Below, in pieces: positions 1-11,088 of a stretch of DNA of 64,000 bases. The translations under genes were made by a program, and so were the position numbers. This stretch comes from Streptomyces sp. NBC_00704 (lineage in GTDB: Bacteria; Actinomycetota; Actinomycetes; Streptomycetales; Streptomycetaceae), in contig NZ_CP109000.1 in assembly GCF_036226605.1 (NCBI RefSeq), positions 1,488,001 to 1,552,000 on the forward strand, given 5' to 3'. The notes beneath the pieces were generated by a model. The model did not search any database, had not been told where the DNA came from, and saw only the letters and a program-made list of their open reading frames with translations. How positions within the stretch are numbered: position 1 is the first letter of the stretch; each line of letters opens with the position of its first letter.

Positions 1-813
1 GCGGGCATCGCCGAGGTCTGCGCGCGCGCCGGCCTCGACGTCAAGGTCGCCGAGACCAATGGCGAGGCCCTGGAGATCGGCCGGACCCGGCTGCTCAACT
101 CCCTGGCCAAGGCCGCCGAGCGCGGCAAGATCTCCGAGGAGGAGCGGGACGCCGCGCTGGCGCGCCTGAGCTTCACCACGGACCTCGGCGAGTTCGCCGA
201 CCGTGATCTGGTCGTCGAGGCCGTCGTCGAGAACGAGCAGGTCAAGACCGAGATCTTCCAGGTCCTCGACCAGGTGGTGACCCGCCCTGACGCGATCCTC
301 GCCTCCAACACCTCCTCCATCCCGCTGGTGAAGCTGGCGGTCGCCACCTCGCGGCCCGACCAGGTCGTCGGCATCCACTTCTTCAACCCGGCGCCCGTGC
401 AGCAGCTCGTCGAGCTGATCCCGGCGCTGACCACCTCGGAGGGCACGCTCGGCCGGGCGCAGCTGTTCGCCGAGAAGGTGCTCGGCAAGCACGCGATCCG
501 CGCCCAGGACCGCTCCGGCTTCGTGGTCAACGCGCTGCTGATCCCCTATCTCCTGTCCGCGATCCGGATGTTCGAGACGGGCATCGCCAGCCGCGAGGAC
601 ATCGACAACGGCATGGAGATGGGCTGCGCCCACCCGATGGGCCCGCTGAAGCTGTCCGACCTGATCGGTCTGGACACGGTCGCCTCGGTCGCCTTCTCGA
701 TGTACGAGGAGTACAAGGAGCCGCTCTACGCCGCTCCCCCGCTGCTCCAGCGCATGGTCGACGCGGGCCGGCTGGGCCGCAAGACCGGCTCGGGCTTCTA
801 CACGTACGGCTGA
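1..813 (+). CDS. 3-hydroxyacyl-CoA (3-hydroxybutyryl-CoA) dehydrogenase, 5'-truncated
   Basis: The reading frame is open from base 1 and enters from outside the window; only the C-terminal 270 residues are present. The enzyme oxidises L-3-hydroxyacyl-CoA with NAD (or works in reverse) in fatty-acid or butyrate/PHB metabolism. The visible part has the end of the Rossmann domain (ASNTSSIP) and the HFFNPAP active-site segment. The C-terminal helical domain carries the family ending GRKTGSGFYTYG. The total size is expected to be about 285 residues (family knowledge). A strong hairpin follows the stop, so it is probably the last gene of its transcript. The exact acyl chain length cannot be read from sequence. 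Confidence 0.9.
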   Translation, partial: AGIAEVCARAGLDVKVAETNGEALEIGRTRLLNSLAKAAERGKISEEERDAALARLSFTTDLGEFADRDLVVEAVVENEQVKTEIFQVLDQVVTRPDAILASNTSSIPLVKLAVATSRPDQVVGIHFFNPAPVQQLVELIPALTTSEGTLGRAQLFAEKVLGKHAIRAQDRSGFVVNALLIPYLLSAIRMFETGIASREDIDNGMEMGCAHPMGPLKLSDLIGLDTVASVAFSMYEEYKEPLYAAPPLLQRMVDAGRLGRKTGSGFYTYG

Positions 814-865
814 CCTGCCGAAATCCGGCTCCGCCGCGGATCTGTGCAGGTCCCCGCACCACGCT

Positions 866-901
866 GAAGGCCGCTCCCCCGGTATGCGGGGAGCGGTCTT
901 C
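866..901 (+). terminator. Rho-independent-type hairpin after the dehydrogenase
   Basis: A 14-bp stem with one mismatch (866-879 with 888-901) and an 8-nt loop starts 53 bases after the stop codon. There is no long U tract, which is common for actinomycete terminators. Confidence 0.65.
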
Positions 902-1026
902 GGCGTTCGTCGCCGCCCCCAGGGGGCTGTGAGGGGGTTTCGGAGGGAGGTCGCGTCACTCCCTCACGCGGCAGGAGCAGGAACCGTGGGGGCCGGTGCG
1001 CTGTCCGCGCCTCACGCCCGGTGGGT

Positions 1027-1557
1027 TCAGCCGAGCCTCATGTGACGCAGCAGCATCAACGCGGCCGCCATGTTGGCGGCCGGGACCTCCCCCCGGGCGA
1101 CCAGGTCGGGGACGCGCTTGAGGGAGACCCATTCCCTGCGGTCCGACTCGAAGTCGTCCACGGGGTGCCCCGTGTACCGCGCCTCGTCCGACCAGTAGAT
1201 GTGGTGGACGGCGTCGGTGAGCCCGTTGGACGGCTCCACGCTCATCAGGTGGCGCAGGGGCCCCGGCCGCCAGCCGGTCTCCTCCTCCAGTTCCCGGGCG
1301 GCCGCCCGGGCGACGTCCTCGCCGTCCTCCACCACGCCCGCGGCCAGCTCCCAGCCCCAGCTGTCGGTGATGAAGCGGTGCCGCCACAGCAGGAGGACCT
1401 CGTTGGCGTCGTTGACGACGGTCGCCACGGCGACGGGCCGCAGCCGTATGAGGAAGTGGTCCAGATGCCGGCCGTCGGGCAGCTCCACATCTGCCAGGTT
1501 GACGCTGAACCAGCGGTTTTCATACACAGTTTGTTCGTTCTGTTTTGTCCACTGCAC
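1027..1557 (-). CDS. NUDIX hydrolase (ADP-ribose pyrophosphatase-like)
   Basis: This 176-residue protein should cleave nucleoside-diphosphate derivatives such as ADP-ribose or ADP-sugars in the cytoplasm. A full Nudix box is visible: G74, E80, then REL-EEE-TGW at 88-96 (GX5EX7REUXEEXGU), which binds the catalytic Mg2+. The N-terminal segment (VYENRWFSVN) and the overall length fit the ADP-ribose pyrophosphatase-like subgroup. It starts at ATG and is transcribed away from the dehydrogenase. The TPR regulator gene lies 120 bp upstream on the same strand. Substrate is inferred from subgroup only. Confidence 0.85.
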   Translation of the reverse strand: MQWTKQNEQTVYENRWFSVNLADVELPDGRHLDHFLIRLRPVAVATVVNDANEVLLLWRHRFITDSWGWELAAGVVEDGEDVARAAARELEEETGWRPGPLRHLMSVEPSNGLTDAVHHIYWSDEARYTGHPVDDFESDRREWVSLKRVPDLVARGEVPAANMAAALMLLRHMRLG

Positions 1558-1677
1558 GGTTCTGCCACCTTCCGTCGAGTAAGTGGCAATATCGCAGCAG
1601 GAACCATGCGGCGTCGGCGCGGACGCCGGGCCGGCGCCTCCTCGGCCGCCGGGATGCGGGCGCCCGCGACGCCCCGC

Positions 1678-3018
1678 CTACAGCGGGACGCGCAGCGCCC
1701 CGTCGATGAGGTCGGCCGCCTCGGCCGTGCCCGCGCAGCCGCTGCGCACGAGGTGCTCGCGCACCGACCGGAGCCGGTCGCGCAGCCGCTGGGACTCCAT
1801 CCCGCGCGCCTGCTCGGCCATCCGCACAGCGGTGACCACCGCCTTGTCCGCGTTGCCCTGCCGCAGCTCGATGGTGCTGAGCATGGCCAGCCGGTGCACC
1901 CGGCCTCGGTCGTGCGCCGGGGTGCCCACGGCGGCCGTCGCGTGCTCGGCGGCCGCGGTGAGATCGCCGAGGCTGAGCAGCGCCTCGGCCACCTGGACGT
2001 TGACCAGGCCGGGCTGGACATATCCGGTCTCGTCGGGCTCGTGTCCACGCCGGATGCGGTCGGCGGCTGTCTCGGCCCGCCGGATGCACGACAGGGCGCT
2101 CGTGCCGTCTCCGAGGTGCGCGTACGCCTTCGCCTGCATCGCGTACAGGTCGGAGGCGAGAGCGGGCGTGATGTGCCTGCCCGCCGCCCGCAGCGCCGCC
2201 TCCGCGAACGCCACGGCCTGCCGGTACTCCCGCATGAACAGCGACTGGTTCACCAGCAGGGCGATGACGTACGCGCCCAGTCCCCGGTCACCGCTGGCCT
2301 TCGCCAGCCTGAGCGCCTGGTGGAAGTAGCGCTGGGCGAGGCCGTGCGCGTCGGAGTCGTAGGCGCAGATCCCCGCCACCGCCACCAACCCGCCGGTCGC
2401 GCGGTGCAGTTGACGTCCCGTCTCGTCCGTGTAGCTGCCGCGCAGCAAGGGCGCGGTCTCGGCGTTCAGGAAGCCGACGACACGGCTGCGGGTCGCGATG
2501 CCGCCCGCCTTGCGGTACATCTGCTCGTAGTGGGCGCGAGCGGCGCGCAGCATCTCGATGTCGCCGGAGGTCACCCGGTGCCGGCCGCCGCGCGAGACGT
2601 CCACGTCCTCCGGCGGGTTCTCCCACTCCCACACCGGCATCACGGCCGGCGTGCCGGTGACGGCGGGAGCGCCCAGGAGGTGCGGGCGCTGCTGCTCGTC
2701 CGAGCGCCACAGGGCGGTGGCCCGCTCGACGAAGCCGGAGAGCGAGGCGCCGTGCGGGGTGGACGGCTCGCCCGGCACGCCGAGGCCGATGTCGTCGAGG
2801 GTGACCGGCCGGTGCAGCCGCACCGCGAGCACCTCGCAGATGAGGTCGGGCACCTGGCCGCGCGGGCGCTGGCCCTTCAGCCAGCGGGCCACCGCCGTGT
2901 GCTCGTACCGCAGGGCGAGGCCGCGGGCCCGTCCGGCCTGGTTGACGTGGGCGGCGAGGCCCGCGTGCGAGACGCCCGCCTCGTCGAGGATCGCGTCGAG
3001 CAGAGTGTTGGGCTGCAT
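1678..3018 (-). CDS. NsdA-like TPR-containing regulatory protein
   Basis: The product is 446 residues. The N-terminal ~75 residues (LLDAILDEAGVSHAGLAAHV and a following WLKG-QRPRGQ segment) resemble the degenerate helix-turn-helix region of Streptomyces NsdA/NsdB-type proteins. The remainder is alpha-helical with TPR-like repeats (for example AQRYFHQALRLAKASGDRGL and ALSCIRRAETAADRI). NsdA homologues repress differentiation and antibiotic production (family knowledge), but Streptomyces has many paralogues, so the target is unknown. It starts at ATG. The repeat-rich spacer at 3.0-3.6 kb lies upstream and probably holds its promoter. Confidence 0.7.
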   Translation of the reverse strand: MQPNTLLDAILDEAGVSHAGLAAHVNQAGRARGLALRYEHTAVARWLKGQRPRGQVPDLICEVLAVRLHRPVTLDDIGLGVPGEPSTPHGASLSGFVERATALWRSDEQQRPHLLGAPAVTGTPAVMPVWEWENPPEDVDVSRGGRHRVTSGDIEMLRAARAHYEQMYRKAGGIATRSRVVGFLNAETAPLLRGSYTDETGRQLHRATGGLVAVAGICAYDSDAHGLAQRYFHQALRLAKASGDRGLGAYVIALLVNQSLFMREYRQAVAFAEAALRAAGRHITPALASDLYAMQAKAYAHLGDGTSALSCIRRAETAADRIRRGHEPDETGYVQPGLVNVQVAEALLSLGDLTAAAEHATAAVGTPAHDRGRVHRLAMLSTIELRQGNADKAVVTAVRMAEQARGMESQRLRDRLRSVREHLVRSGCAGTAEAADLIDGALRVPL

Positions 3019-3295
3019 GGGTGCCCCCCGGTGCCGTGCCTCGTGCCGTCAGACTAGTGGGTCCGACTTCACACGGGGTGTGAACGCAAAGCCCATGCCT
3101 ACGGGCCGTGCACGCTGCCACGACGCACCCGTGCCCGGTTGACTGGAGCGCCTCGCAAGAGGTTCGCCGGGCCGTCGGCTCCCCCTCCAAAAGCGACGGC
3201 CCGGTGCCGCGCTCCGCCTCCGGCGAAGGGTGAGGTCTCGGGTACGTGGACATGTCCGGACCGGCCGTGGACATGCGCGGGTCCACCGTGGCCGG

Positions 3296-3605
3296 TCGCG
3301 CAGTTCCCCGCGCCCCTAGGGTGTCGCACCCGACCCCTCCGACAAGAGACCCCAAGCCCAGCGCAGAACCCCAGCCCCCTCAGGGGCGCGGGGAACTGCG
3401 CGACCAGCCCCCACCGGCCGGCAGCCGGGACACGACCGAGGCCGGGGGCAAGGGGCGCAGGGGGCGCAGCCCCCAGCCCTCCAAGGGGCGCGGGGAACTG
3501 CGCGACCAGCCCCCACCGGCCGGCAGCCGGGACACGACCGAGGCCGGCCGCAAGGGGCGCAGGGGCGCAGCCCCCAGCCCTCAGGGGCGCGGGGAACTGC
3601 GCAGA
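3296..3605. repeat. Intergenic inverted and ~100-bp tandem repeats (GGGGCGCGGGGAACTGC family)
   Basis: The 596-bp gap between the TPR regulator and pheT (3019-3614) has no gene. A 22-bp core is present at 3296-3317 in reverse orientation and at 3382-3403 and 3484-3505 in direct orientation, with a partial copy from 3583. The first two copies form a perfect 22-bp inverted repeat. The direct copies head tandem units of about 102 bp (3382-3483) and 99 bp (3484-3582). A shortened core recurs at 9482-9501. This core is common in Streptomyces intergenic regions (recollection). It could act as a terminator downstream of pheT. Confidence 0.85.
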
Positions 3606-3614
3606 ACCCCGGGC

Positions 3615-6128
3615 TCAGCCCCGCAGGGCCGCTCCGGTCCGCTCCCCCGCCAGGGCCACCGCCGCATCACGCGCGGCCGACGCCTCGTCGACGGTCAGCG
3701 TCCGGTCCCCCGCGCGGAAGCGCAGCGCGTACGCCAGCGACTTCTTCGCCTCGCCGAGCTGCTCCGCGTTCTCGTAGACGTCGAACAGCCGGATGTCCTC
3801 CAGCAGTTCGCCCGCGCCCTCGCGCAGCGCGGCCTCGACGTCGGCGTGCGGCACGAGCCGGTCGACGACGAGGGCGACGTCCTGGGTGGCCACCGGGAAC
3901 GTGGAGATGCCCGGCGCCCGGGGCGTGTCGTCGCCGACCTGCTCCAGGACGTCCAGGTCCAGCTCCATGGCGCAGGTGCGCGCGGGCAGGCCGAGGGCCT
4001 TCAGCACGCGGGGGTGCAGTTCGCCCGCGTGGCCGACGACCCGCTCGGCGCCGTCGGCGGTCACGACGAACTCGGCGCAGCGCCCGGGGTGCCACGGACC
4101 GTAGCGGCCGTTGCGGACGACCAGGTCGACGCCGGCCTCGCGGGCGACCGTGCGCCCGGCCTCGACCGCGTCGGCCCAGTTCGCCGGACGGCCCTTGCCC
4201 CACCAGCCGGCCTGCTCGCGGGCGCCCGCGAGGACGACGGCGACATGGCGCGGCTGCTCGGGCAGCACGGCGTTCAGCGACGCCAGCTCCTCGTCGGTGG
4301 GACGGCGGTCGACGGGCAGGTGCCCGGCGACGCCCTGCTCCTCGCGCGGGAGGAAGACCAGGCCGGTCTCGAAGAGCGCCAGGTCGTGCGAGCCGCGGCC
4401 GTCGTTGCGCCGCAGCGCGCCGAGCAGGCCCGGCAGCAGCGACGTGCGCAGCGCGGGCTCCTCGTCGTTGAGCGGGTTGGTGAGCCGGACGACGCGGCGG
4501 GCCGGGTCGTCGGCGTCCAGGCCGAGCTGGTCGAAGACCTGCTCGCTGACGAACGGGTAGTTCGGCGCCTCGACGTAGCCCGCCCCGGCCAGCGCGCGAC
4601 CGACGCGCCGGTGCAGGCGCTGGCGGTGGGTGAGCCCGCGGCCCGAGGGCGGCTTGGGCAGCGTGGAGGGCAGGTTCTCGTAGCCCTCCAGCCGGATGAC
4701 CTCCTCCGCCAGGTCGTTGACCTCGGTGAGGTCGGGCCGCCAGGACGGGACGGTGACGATCAGCTCGTCCTGCCCGTACACGTCGCAGCCGATCTCCTGG
4801 AGGCGGCGCACCACCGTCTCGCGGCCGTACACCACGCCGGCGACCTTGTCCGGGTGGTCGGCCGGGACGCTGATCGTGTGCGGCGCGGAGGGCGCGACGA
4901 TCTCCGTGACGCCCGCGTCGGCGGTGCCGCCGGCGAGGAGCACCAGCAGGTCCACGGTGCGCTGCGCCGCCGCCGCGGCGGCCTGCGGGTCGACGCCGCG
5001 CTCGAAGCGCCGGGACGCCTCGGAGGACAGCTTGTGGCGACGGGCCGTGCGCGCGATCGACACCGCGTCGAAGTGCGCGGACTCGATGACCACGTCGGTC
5101 GTCGGGCTCGCGAGGTCGTCGTGGTCGGCGATCTCGGTGTTGGCGCCGCCCATGACGCCGGCGAGGCCGATGGGACCGCGGTCGTCGGTGATGACCAGGT
5201 CCTCGGCGTGCAGCTTGCGGGTGACGCCGTCGAGGGTGACGATCTGCTCGCCCTCGGCGGCCCGGCGCACGCCGATGGCGCCCTGGACCAGGTTGCGGTC
5301 GTAGGCGTGCAGCGGCTGGCCCAGCTCCGTCATCACGTAGTTGGTGACGTCGACGGCGAGCGAGATCGGGCGCATGCCGACCTTCTGCAGCCGGCGCTTC
5401 AGCCAGATCGGGGAGCGTGCCTCGGGGCTCAGGCCGGTGACGGTGCGGGCGGTGAAGCGGTCGCAGCCCATCGGCTCGGAGATCTGCACCGGGTAGCCGA
5501 AGGCGTTCGGCGCGGGGACGTCGAGCAGCGCCGGGTCGCGCAGCGCCAGACCGTAGGCGATGGCGGTCTCGCGGGCGACGCCGCGGATGGACAGGCAGTC
5601 GCCGCGGTTGGCGGTGACGGCGATGTCCAGGACCTCGTCGACCAGTTCGAGGAGCTCGATGGCGTCCTTGCCGACCTCGGTCTCCGGCGGCAGCACGATG
5701 ATGCCCTTGGTGCCGTCGTCGCCCATGCCCAGCTCGTCGCTGGAGCAGATCATGCCGTGGGAGGTCCTGCCGTACGTCTTGCGCGCGGCGATCGCGAAGC
5801 CGCCGGGCAGGACCGCGCCCGGGAGGACCACGACGACCTTGTCGCCCACGGCGAAGTTGCGGGCGCCGCAGACGATCTCCTGGGGCTCACCGGTGCCGTT
5901 GGCCGTGCCGACGTCGACGGTGCAGAAGCGGATCGGCTTCTTGAAGCCCTCCAGCTCCTCGACGGTGAGCACCTGACCCACGACCAGCGGGCCCTTGAGG
6001 TCGGCTCCGAGGTGCTCGACGGTCTCGACCTCGAGGCCGGCCGACACCAGCTTGGCCTGCACGTCACGGCCGGTCTCGGTGGCCGGCAGGTCGACGTACT
6101 CCCGCAGCCAGGAAAGCGGGACCCGCAT
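3615..6128 (-). CDS. pheT: Phenylalanyl-tRNA synthetase beta subunit
   Basis: The 837-residue beta subunit of the cytoplasmic (alpha-beta)2 enzyme that charges tRNA-Phe. The N-terminus [15 protein letters not shown] is diagnostic. The order is tRNA-binding OB domain (about 40-160), B3/4 editing domain, B5 domain, catalytic-like core and a C-terminal anticodon-binding (FDX-ACB) domain ending near the stop. Its ATG overlaps the pheS stop by one base (TGATG), implying translational coupling. Length is normal. The downstream side is the repeat block at 3.3-3.6 kb. Confidence 0.97.
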   Translation of the reverse strand: MRVPLSWLREYVDLPATETGRDVQAKLVSAGLEVETVEHLGADLKGPLVVGQVLTVEELEGFKKPIRFCTVDVGTANGTGEPQEIVCGARNFAVGDKVVVVLPGAVLPGGFAIAARKTYGRTSHGMICSSDELGMGDDGTKGIIVLPPETEVGKDAIELLELVDEVLDIAVTANRGDCLSIRGVARETAIAYGLALRDPALLDVPAPNAFGYPVQISEPMGCDRFTARTVTGLSPEARSPIWLKRRLQKVGMRPISLAVDVTNYVMTELGQPLHAYDRNLVQGAIGVRRAAEGEQIVTLDGVTRKLHAEDLVITDDRGPIGLAGVMGGANTEIADHDDLASPTTDVVIESAHFDAVSIARTARRHKLSSEASRRFERGVDPQAAAAAAQRTVDLLVLLAGGTADAGVTEIVAPSAPHTISVPADHPDKVAGVVYGRETVVRRLQEIGCDVYGQDELIVTVPSWRPDLTEVNDLAEEVIRLEGYENLPSTLPKPPSGRGLTHRQRLHRRVGRALAGAGYVEAPNYPFVSEQVFDQLGLDADDPARRVVRLTNPLNDEEPALRTSLLPGLLGALRRNDGRGSHDLALFETGLVFLPREEQGVAGHLPVDRRPTDEELASLNAVLPEQPRHVAVVLAGAREQAGWWGKGRPANWADAVEAGRTVAREAGVDLVVRNGRYGPWHPGRCAEFVVTADGAERVVGHAGELHPRVLKALGLPARTCAMELDLDVLEQVGDDTPRAPGISTFPVATQDVALVVDRLVPHADVEAALREGAGELLEDIRLFDVYENAEQLGEAKKSLAYALRFRAGDRTLTVDEASAARDAAVALAGERTGAALRG

Positions 6129-7249
6129 CAGATCTCCATCCCGAACGGCCGGGTGAACCGGACGTCACCCTCGACCATGTCTCGCATGTCTTCGACGTTG
6201 TGGCGGAACATCAGCATCCGCTCGATGCCGAACCCGAAGGCGAACCCGCTGTACTTCTCGGGGTCGACGCCGCAGGCGGCCAGCACCTTGGGGTTGACCA
6301 TGCCGCAGCCGCCCAGCTCGATCCAGCCCTCGCTGGAGCAGGTGCGGCAGGGGCGGTCGGGGTTGCCGACGGACTCGCCGCGGCAGACGTAGCACACCAT
6401 GTCCATCTCGGCGGACGGCTCGGTGAACGGGAAGAAGTTCGGCCGCAGCCGGGTCTTCATGCCCTCGCCGAACAGCGACTGGACCATGTGGTCCATCGTG
6501 CCCTTGAGGTCGGCCATGGTCAGGCCCTCGTCCACGGCGAGCAGCTCGACCTGGTGGAAGACCGGGGTGTGCGTGGCGTCCAGCTCGTCGGTGCGGTACA
6601 CGCGGCCGGGGCAGATCACGTACACCGGCAGCTCGCGGTCGAGCAGCGAGCGGATCTGGACCGGCGAGGTGTGGGTGCGCAGCACGACGCCGGACTCGGT
6701 GCCGCCCTGCGGGCCCTGCACGAAGAACGTGTCGGCCTCGCCGCGGGCCGGGTGGTCCGGGCCGATGTTGAGGGCGTCGAAGTTGAACCACTCGGCCTCG
6801 ACCTGCGGGCCCTCGGCGACCTCGTAGCCCATGGCCACGAAGACGTCCTCGATGCGCTCGGAGAGGGTGGTGAGCGGGTGGCGGGCGCCGGCCGGGATCC
6901 GGTCGTGGGGCAGTGTGACGTCCACCGCCTCCTCGACCAGCACCCGTGCGTCGCGCTCGGCCTCCAGCTCCTCCTGGCGGGCGGCGAGGCCCTTGTTCAC
7001 GGCGCCGCGGGCCTGGCCGACGAGCTTGCCGGCGGCGGCCTTGGCGTGCGGGGGCAGGGCGCCGATCTCGCGGTTGGCGAGGGCGAGCGGGGAGGTGCCG
7101 CCGGTGTGGGCGACCTTGGCCTCCTGGAGCGCGTCGAGCGAGTCCGCGGCGGCGAAGGCGGCGAGCGCCTCGTCCCGCATGCGCTCGATCTCTTCCGGTT
7201 TCAAGGCCTCGACCTCTACCGGGTCGTACGACTTATTCGGTGCCGACAT
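6128..7249 (-). CDS. pheS: Phenylalanyl-tRNA synthetase alpha subunit
   Basis: The 373-residue catalytic subunit that activates Phe with ATP and transfers it to tRNA-Phe. It has an N-terminal coiled-coil arm (about 1-100) and class II motifs, including HPLTTL near 120, HQVE near 240 and the C-terminal [10 protein letters not shown] four-cysteine zinc-like cluster (CYVCRG ... CRTCSSEGW) is present, as in many actinobacterial PheS. It is first in the pheST operon. The 149-bp leader to the histidine kinase gene shows no convincing T-box or attenuator. Confidence 0.97.
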   Translation of the reverse strand: MSAPNKSYDPVEVEALKPEEIERMRDEALAAFAAADSLDALQEAKVAHTGGTSPLALANREIGALPPHAKAAAGKLVGQARGAVNKGLAARQEELEAERDARVLVEEAVDVTLPHDRIPAGARHPLTTLSERIEDVFVAMGYEVAEGPQVEAEWFNFDALNIGPDHPARGEADTFFVQGPQGGTESGVVLRTHTSPVQIRSLLDRELPVYVICPGRVYRTDELDATHTPVFHQVELLAVDEGLTMADLKGTMDHMVQSLFGEGMKTRLRPNFFPFTEPSAEMDMVCYVCRGESVGNPDRPCRTCSSEGWIELGGCGMVNPKVLAACGVDPEKYSGFAFGFGIERMLMFRHNVEDMRDMVEGDVRFTRPFGMEI

Positions 7250-7398
7250 CTCTTCCCGTGCTTCCGATTGTCTGGCTGAAGGTCCCCGTCATCGACTCAC
7301 GCAGAGGTCAGAGGGCCGTCCATGGGACACAAGGGTGCCAAAGGCCGAGTCTAACGGGGTGAGGGTGTACCGCTGCGCCCGCGGCTGCCCGGCTGCTC

Positions 7399-8514
7399 TC
7401 AGGTGAGGTAGGCCGGGGTCGCCACGGGCAGCGTAAATCGGAACTCCGCGCCGCCTCCGGGGGCGCGGCCGACCGTGATGGCGCCGCCGTGGGCTTCGAC
7501 GATGCCCTTGACGATGTACAGCCCAAGGCCGGTGCCGCCGCGCTTGCTGCCCCGCCAGAAGCGGGTGAAGACGCGGTTCATGGACTCCTCCGGGATGCCT
7601 GCGCCCTCGTCGCTCACGGTGACCGATGTGCCGGTGTCCTCCCCTTCTCGGGGGGACGCGGCGGGCGTGACGTCAATGGTGACGGTTCCCTCGCCGTGGC
7701 GCACCGCGTTTTCGAGGAGGTTGCTGAGGACCTGGTCGACCTTGTCGGGGTCGGCCCACAGGGCGGGCAGCGGCTGCTCGATGCGCAGCAGGAACCGGTC
7801 GGCGGGCTGTCCGGCGGCGACGTAGGCCTGGATGTGCCGTCCCACGGCCGCGCCCATGTCCACGGGCTGACGGCGCACCTCCAGCCGTCCGGAGTCGATG
7901 CGCGAGATGTCGAGCAGTTCGGCGATGAGGCGGGTGACCCGGTCCGCGTCGGCGTCGACGGTCTCCAGCATGAGCCGTTTCTGGTCGTCGGTGAACCGCG
8001 ACCACTTGGCGAGCAGGGTGGCGGTGAAGCCCTTGACGGAGGTGAGCGGGGAGCGCAGTTCGTGGGCGACGGTGGCGATCAGCTCGGCGTGGCTGCGTTC
8101 GGTGCGGCGGCGGGCCTCGGTGTCGCGGACCGAGACGACGACGCGGCGGACGGGGCCGGTGGGCTCGTCGCGGACGTAGCGGGCGGAGACGAGGACTTCG
8201 CGGCCGCCGGGCAGGAGGAGGTTGCGTTCGGGCTGGCCGACGCGGATGGCGAGGCCGCCGTAGGGGTCGGTGAGCTGCCACCAGCGGCGGCCTTCCAGGT
8301 CCTCCAGCGGCAGGGCCCTGTCGAGGCGCTGTCCGAGGGCGTCCTCGGCGGCGACGGCGGTGATGCGCCGGGCGGCGGCGTTGAAGCAGATGACGCGGCC
8401 GTTCTCGTCGGCGACGACGAGCCCGTCGGGCAGGTCGTCGGGGTCGATGCCGAGTCCCGTGAGGTCACCGGCCGGCCCGGCCGCTCCCGGTGCCCTGGTC
8501 GTGCCGACACTCAT
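7399..8514 (-). CDS. PAS-domain sensor histidine kinase (orphan)
   Basis: 371 residues with no transmembrane segment, so probably cytosolic. An N-terminal PAS-like domain (about 25-130, DGLVVADENGRVICFN) precedes a HisKA domain with the phosphorylated H151 in VAHELRSPLTSVKGF. The HATPase domain has N, G1 (DEGAGIPEE) and G2 (GGTGLGLYIV) boxes. No response regulator is adjacent. It lies 54 bp after the RNA methyltransferase gene on the same strand, so the two are probably cotranscribed. The signal it senses is not evident. Confidence 0.88.
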   Translation of the reverse strand: MSVGTTRAPGAAGPAGDLTGLGIDPDDLPDGLVVADENGRVICFNAAARRITAVAAEDALGQRLDRALPLEDLEGRRWWQLTDPYGGLAIRVGQPERNLLLPGGREVLVSARYVRDEPTGPVRRVVVSVRDTEARRRTERSHAELIATVAHELRSPLTSVKGFTATLLAKWSRFTDDQKRLMLETVDADADRVTRLIAELLDISRIDSGRLEVRRQPVDMGAAVGRHIQAYVAAGQPADRFLLRIEQPLPALWADPDKVDQVLSNLLENAVRHGEGTVTIDVTPAASPREGEDTGTSVTVSDEGAGIPEESMNRVFTRFWRGSKRGGTGLGLYIVKGIVEAHGGAITVGRAPGGGAEFRFTLPVATPAYLT

Positions 8515-8568
8515 CCCCGTACCCCACCTCCCGTCCTCCCGGAAGAGGCCCGCGAACTCGTCACCCTA

Positions 8569-9429
<861 letters not shown>

Positions 9430-9481
9430 CTTCACCTTCACAACTCCATGGTCTTTCGCCTGGTGCGAGTGATCCGACCCG

Positions 9482-9501
9482 GGGGCGCGGGGAACTGCGA
9501 C
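9482..9501. repeat. Shortened copy of the 3.3-kb intergenic core repeat
   Basis: The core seen at 3.3-3.6 kb recurs here, in the gap between the RNA methyltransferase start and the rplT terminator. Confidence 0.7.
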
Positions 9502-9555
9502 CGGCCACCGGCGGCCCGCACCCGAACGGACGGCGTCAGGGGGGTGTCAGCAGCA

Positions 9556-9587
9556 AAGGACCCGCAGGAGGGAACCTGCGGGTCCTT
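9556..9587 (-). terminator. Rho-independent terminator after rplT
   Basis: A near-perfect stem (9556-9568 with 9575-9587) around a 6-nt loop, followed on the minus strand by CTTTG. It ends the infC-rpmI-rplT transcript about 30 bp past the rplT stop. Confidence 0.85.
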
Positions 9588-9617
9588 CTCTGACGTCGGC
9601 TCAGGGCCGGCGCAGCG

Positions 9618-10001
9618 TCACGCGGCCTTGGGCGCGTTCACGTCCGCGGGGAGGGCCTTCTGCGCGACCTCGACCAGCGCGGCGAACGCGGTGGCGTCGT
9701 TCACGGCCAGCTCGGCGAGGATCTTGCGGTCGACCTCGATGTTCGCGGCCTTCAGACCCTGGATGAGGCGGTTGTACGTCATGCCGTTCTGGCGGGCCGC
9801 AGCGTTGATGCGCTGGATCCACAGCTGACGGAAGTCGCCCTTGCGCTTCTTGCGGTCGTTGTAGTTGTAGACCAGCGAGTGGGTGACCTGCTCCTTGGCC
9901 TTGCGGTACAGGCGCGAACGCTGACCGCGGTAGCCGGAGGCCGCCTCGAGGATCGCCCGGCGCTTCTTGTGGGCGTTGACTGCCCGCTTGACGCGTGCCA
10001 C
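9618..10001 (-). CDS. rplT: Large ribosomal subunit protein bL20
   Basis: 127 residues with the classical L20 sequence ([41 protein letters not shown]). It binds 23S rRNA during early 50S assembly. It starts at GTG. It is third in infC-rpmI-rplT and followed by a clear terminator. In other bacteria L20 feeds back on this operon (established in Bacillus and E. coli); see the attenuator before infC. Confidence 0.98.
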   Translation of the reverse strand: MARVKRAVNAHKKRRAILEAASGYRGQRSRLYRKAKEQVTHSLVYNYNDRKKRKGDFRQLWIQRINAAARQNGMTYNRLIQGLKAANIEVDRKILAELAVNDATAFAALVEVAQKALPADVNAPKAA

Positions 10002-10099
10002 TTGTTAACTCCTTGTAGCGGGGCCGTGGTGGGACTCACACGGCCCGGAAACGATTGGGTCCCGGTCTCAGAGGTCGGGCGCGACGCTCGCGCCCGACG

Positions 10100-10294
10100 T
10101 CACTTGCCGAGAAGCTTCTTGATCTTCGCGGCGTCGCCCGGGGCCATCTCGGCGTTGCCGGTGAGGCGGCGCGTCACGCGGGACGACTTGTGCTCGAGCA
10201 GGTGGCGCTTGCCGGCGCGCTCGCGGAGCACCTTGCCGGAGCCGGTGATCTTGAAGCGCTTGCTGGCACCGCTGTGCGACTTGTTCTTCGGCAT
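10100..10294 (-). CDS. rpmI: Large ribosomal subunit protein bL35
   Basis: 64 residues; [20 protein letters not shown] and a basic C-terminus are typical of bL35, a 50S component. ATG start. It lies between infC (108 bp) and rplT (98 bp) in the conserved operon. Confidence 0.98.
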   Translation of the reverse strand: MPKNKSHSGASKRFKITGSGKVLRERAGKRHLLEHKSSRVTRRLTGNAEMAPGDAAKIKKLLGK

Positions 10295-10401
10295 AGCGCC
10301 GTTCTCTCCTCGTCGGTGGCGTTCCGGTGCCCGGTCGTGAAACCGGGCACGGTGGAACGTCGCTGGTATCGGTTATGTCCGCGGGACTCGCGTCCCCCGG
10401 A

Positions 10402-11088
10402 TCACGCCTCGGCGGGGGCCTCGGCGTCAGCCGCCTCGACCTCGACATCGCCGTCGACGTCGCCGTCGGCGTTCACGGCGTCGGCGTCCGCGGCGTTCTG
10501 CGAGCGGCCGGGGTTGGCCTTCGCCTCGGCCTTGCGGGCCTCCTGCGCCTGCCGGGCCTCGGCCATGGCCTCGGTCTTCTTCTTGTGCGGACCGAGAACC
10601 ATGATCATGTTCCGGCCGTCCTGCTTCGGGTTCGACTCGATGAAGCCGAGGTCCTCCACGTCCGACGCGAGACGCTGCAGAAGCCGGAAGCCGAGCTCCG
10701 GCCGGGACTGCTCGCGACCACGGAACATGATCGTGATCTTGACCTTGTCGCCCGCCTTGAGGAACCGGACGACGTGACCCTTTTTGGTGTCGTAGTCGTG
10801 CGGGTCGATCTTCGGCCGGAGCTTCATTTCCTTGATGACCGTGTGCGCCTGGTTCTTGCGCGCCTCACGGGCCTTCATGGCCGACTCGTACTTGAACTTC
10901 CCGTAGTCCATGAGCTTGCAGACCGGCGGGCGTGCGCTCGCCGCCACCTCGACCAGGTCGAGGTCGTACTCCTGCGCAAGCTCCAGGGCCTTGGCCAGCG
11001 GCACGATGCCGACCTGCTCGCCACTGGGACCGACAAGTCGCACTTCGGGAACGCGAATCCGGTCGTTGATGCGGGGCTCGGTGCTGAT
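10402..11088 (-). CDS. infC: Translation initiation factor IF-3, probable AUC start
   Basis: IF-3 keeps 30S and 50S subunits apart and proofreads the start codon. The N-domain ([17 protein letters not shown]), lysine-rich linker ([21 protein letters not shown]...) and C-domain ([15 protein letters not shown]) are intact. An actinobacterial acidic/alanine tail follows. Homologues begin at (M)STEPRINDR. Here that position is an ATC codon (11088-11086), with the Shine-Dalgarno GGAGGA ending four bases upstream. A weaker in-frame GTG at 11112 would add eight residues and consume the ribosome site. Rare AUU/AUC starts on infC allow IF-3 autoregulation (established in E. coli). With ATC the product is 228 residues. 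Confidence 0.93.
   Translation of the reverse strand: MSTEPRINDRIRVPEVRLVGPSGEQVGIVPLAKALELAQEYDLDLVEVAASARPPVCKLMDYGKFKYESAMKAREARKNQAHTVIKEMKLRPKIDPHDYDTKKGHVVRFLKAGDKVKITIMFRGREQSRPELGFRLLQRLASDVEDLGFIESNPKQDGRNMIMVLGPHKKKTEAMAEARQAQEARKAEAKANPGRSQNAADADAVNADGDVDGDVEVEAADAEAPAEA

Noticed and set aside
1021..3057. 678-residue + strand frame opposite the NUDIX and TPR genes
   Set aside because: Shadow of two well-supported minus-strand genes.
3246..6392. A very long antisense open frame (about 1050 residues) over pheT/pheS
   Set aside because: It is the mirror image of the real pheT/pheS genes; GC-rich genomes leave antisense frames open. No homology-like motifs.
7250..7398. T-box or Phe-attenuator in front of pheS
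   Set aside because: No T-box sequence, leader peptide rich in Phe or terminator hairpin seen.
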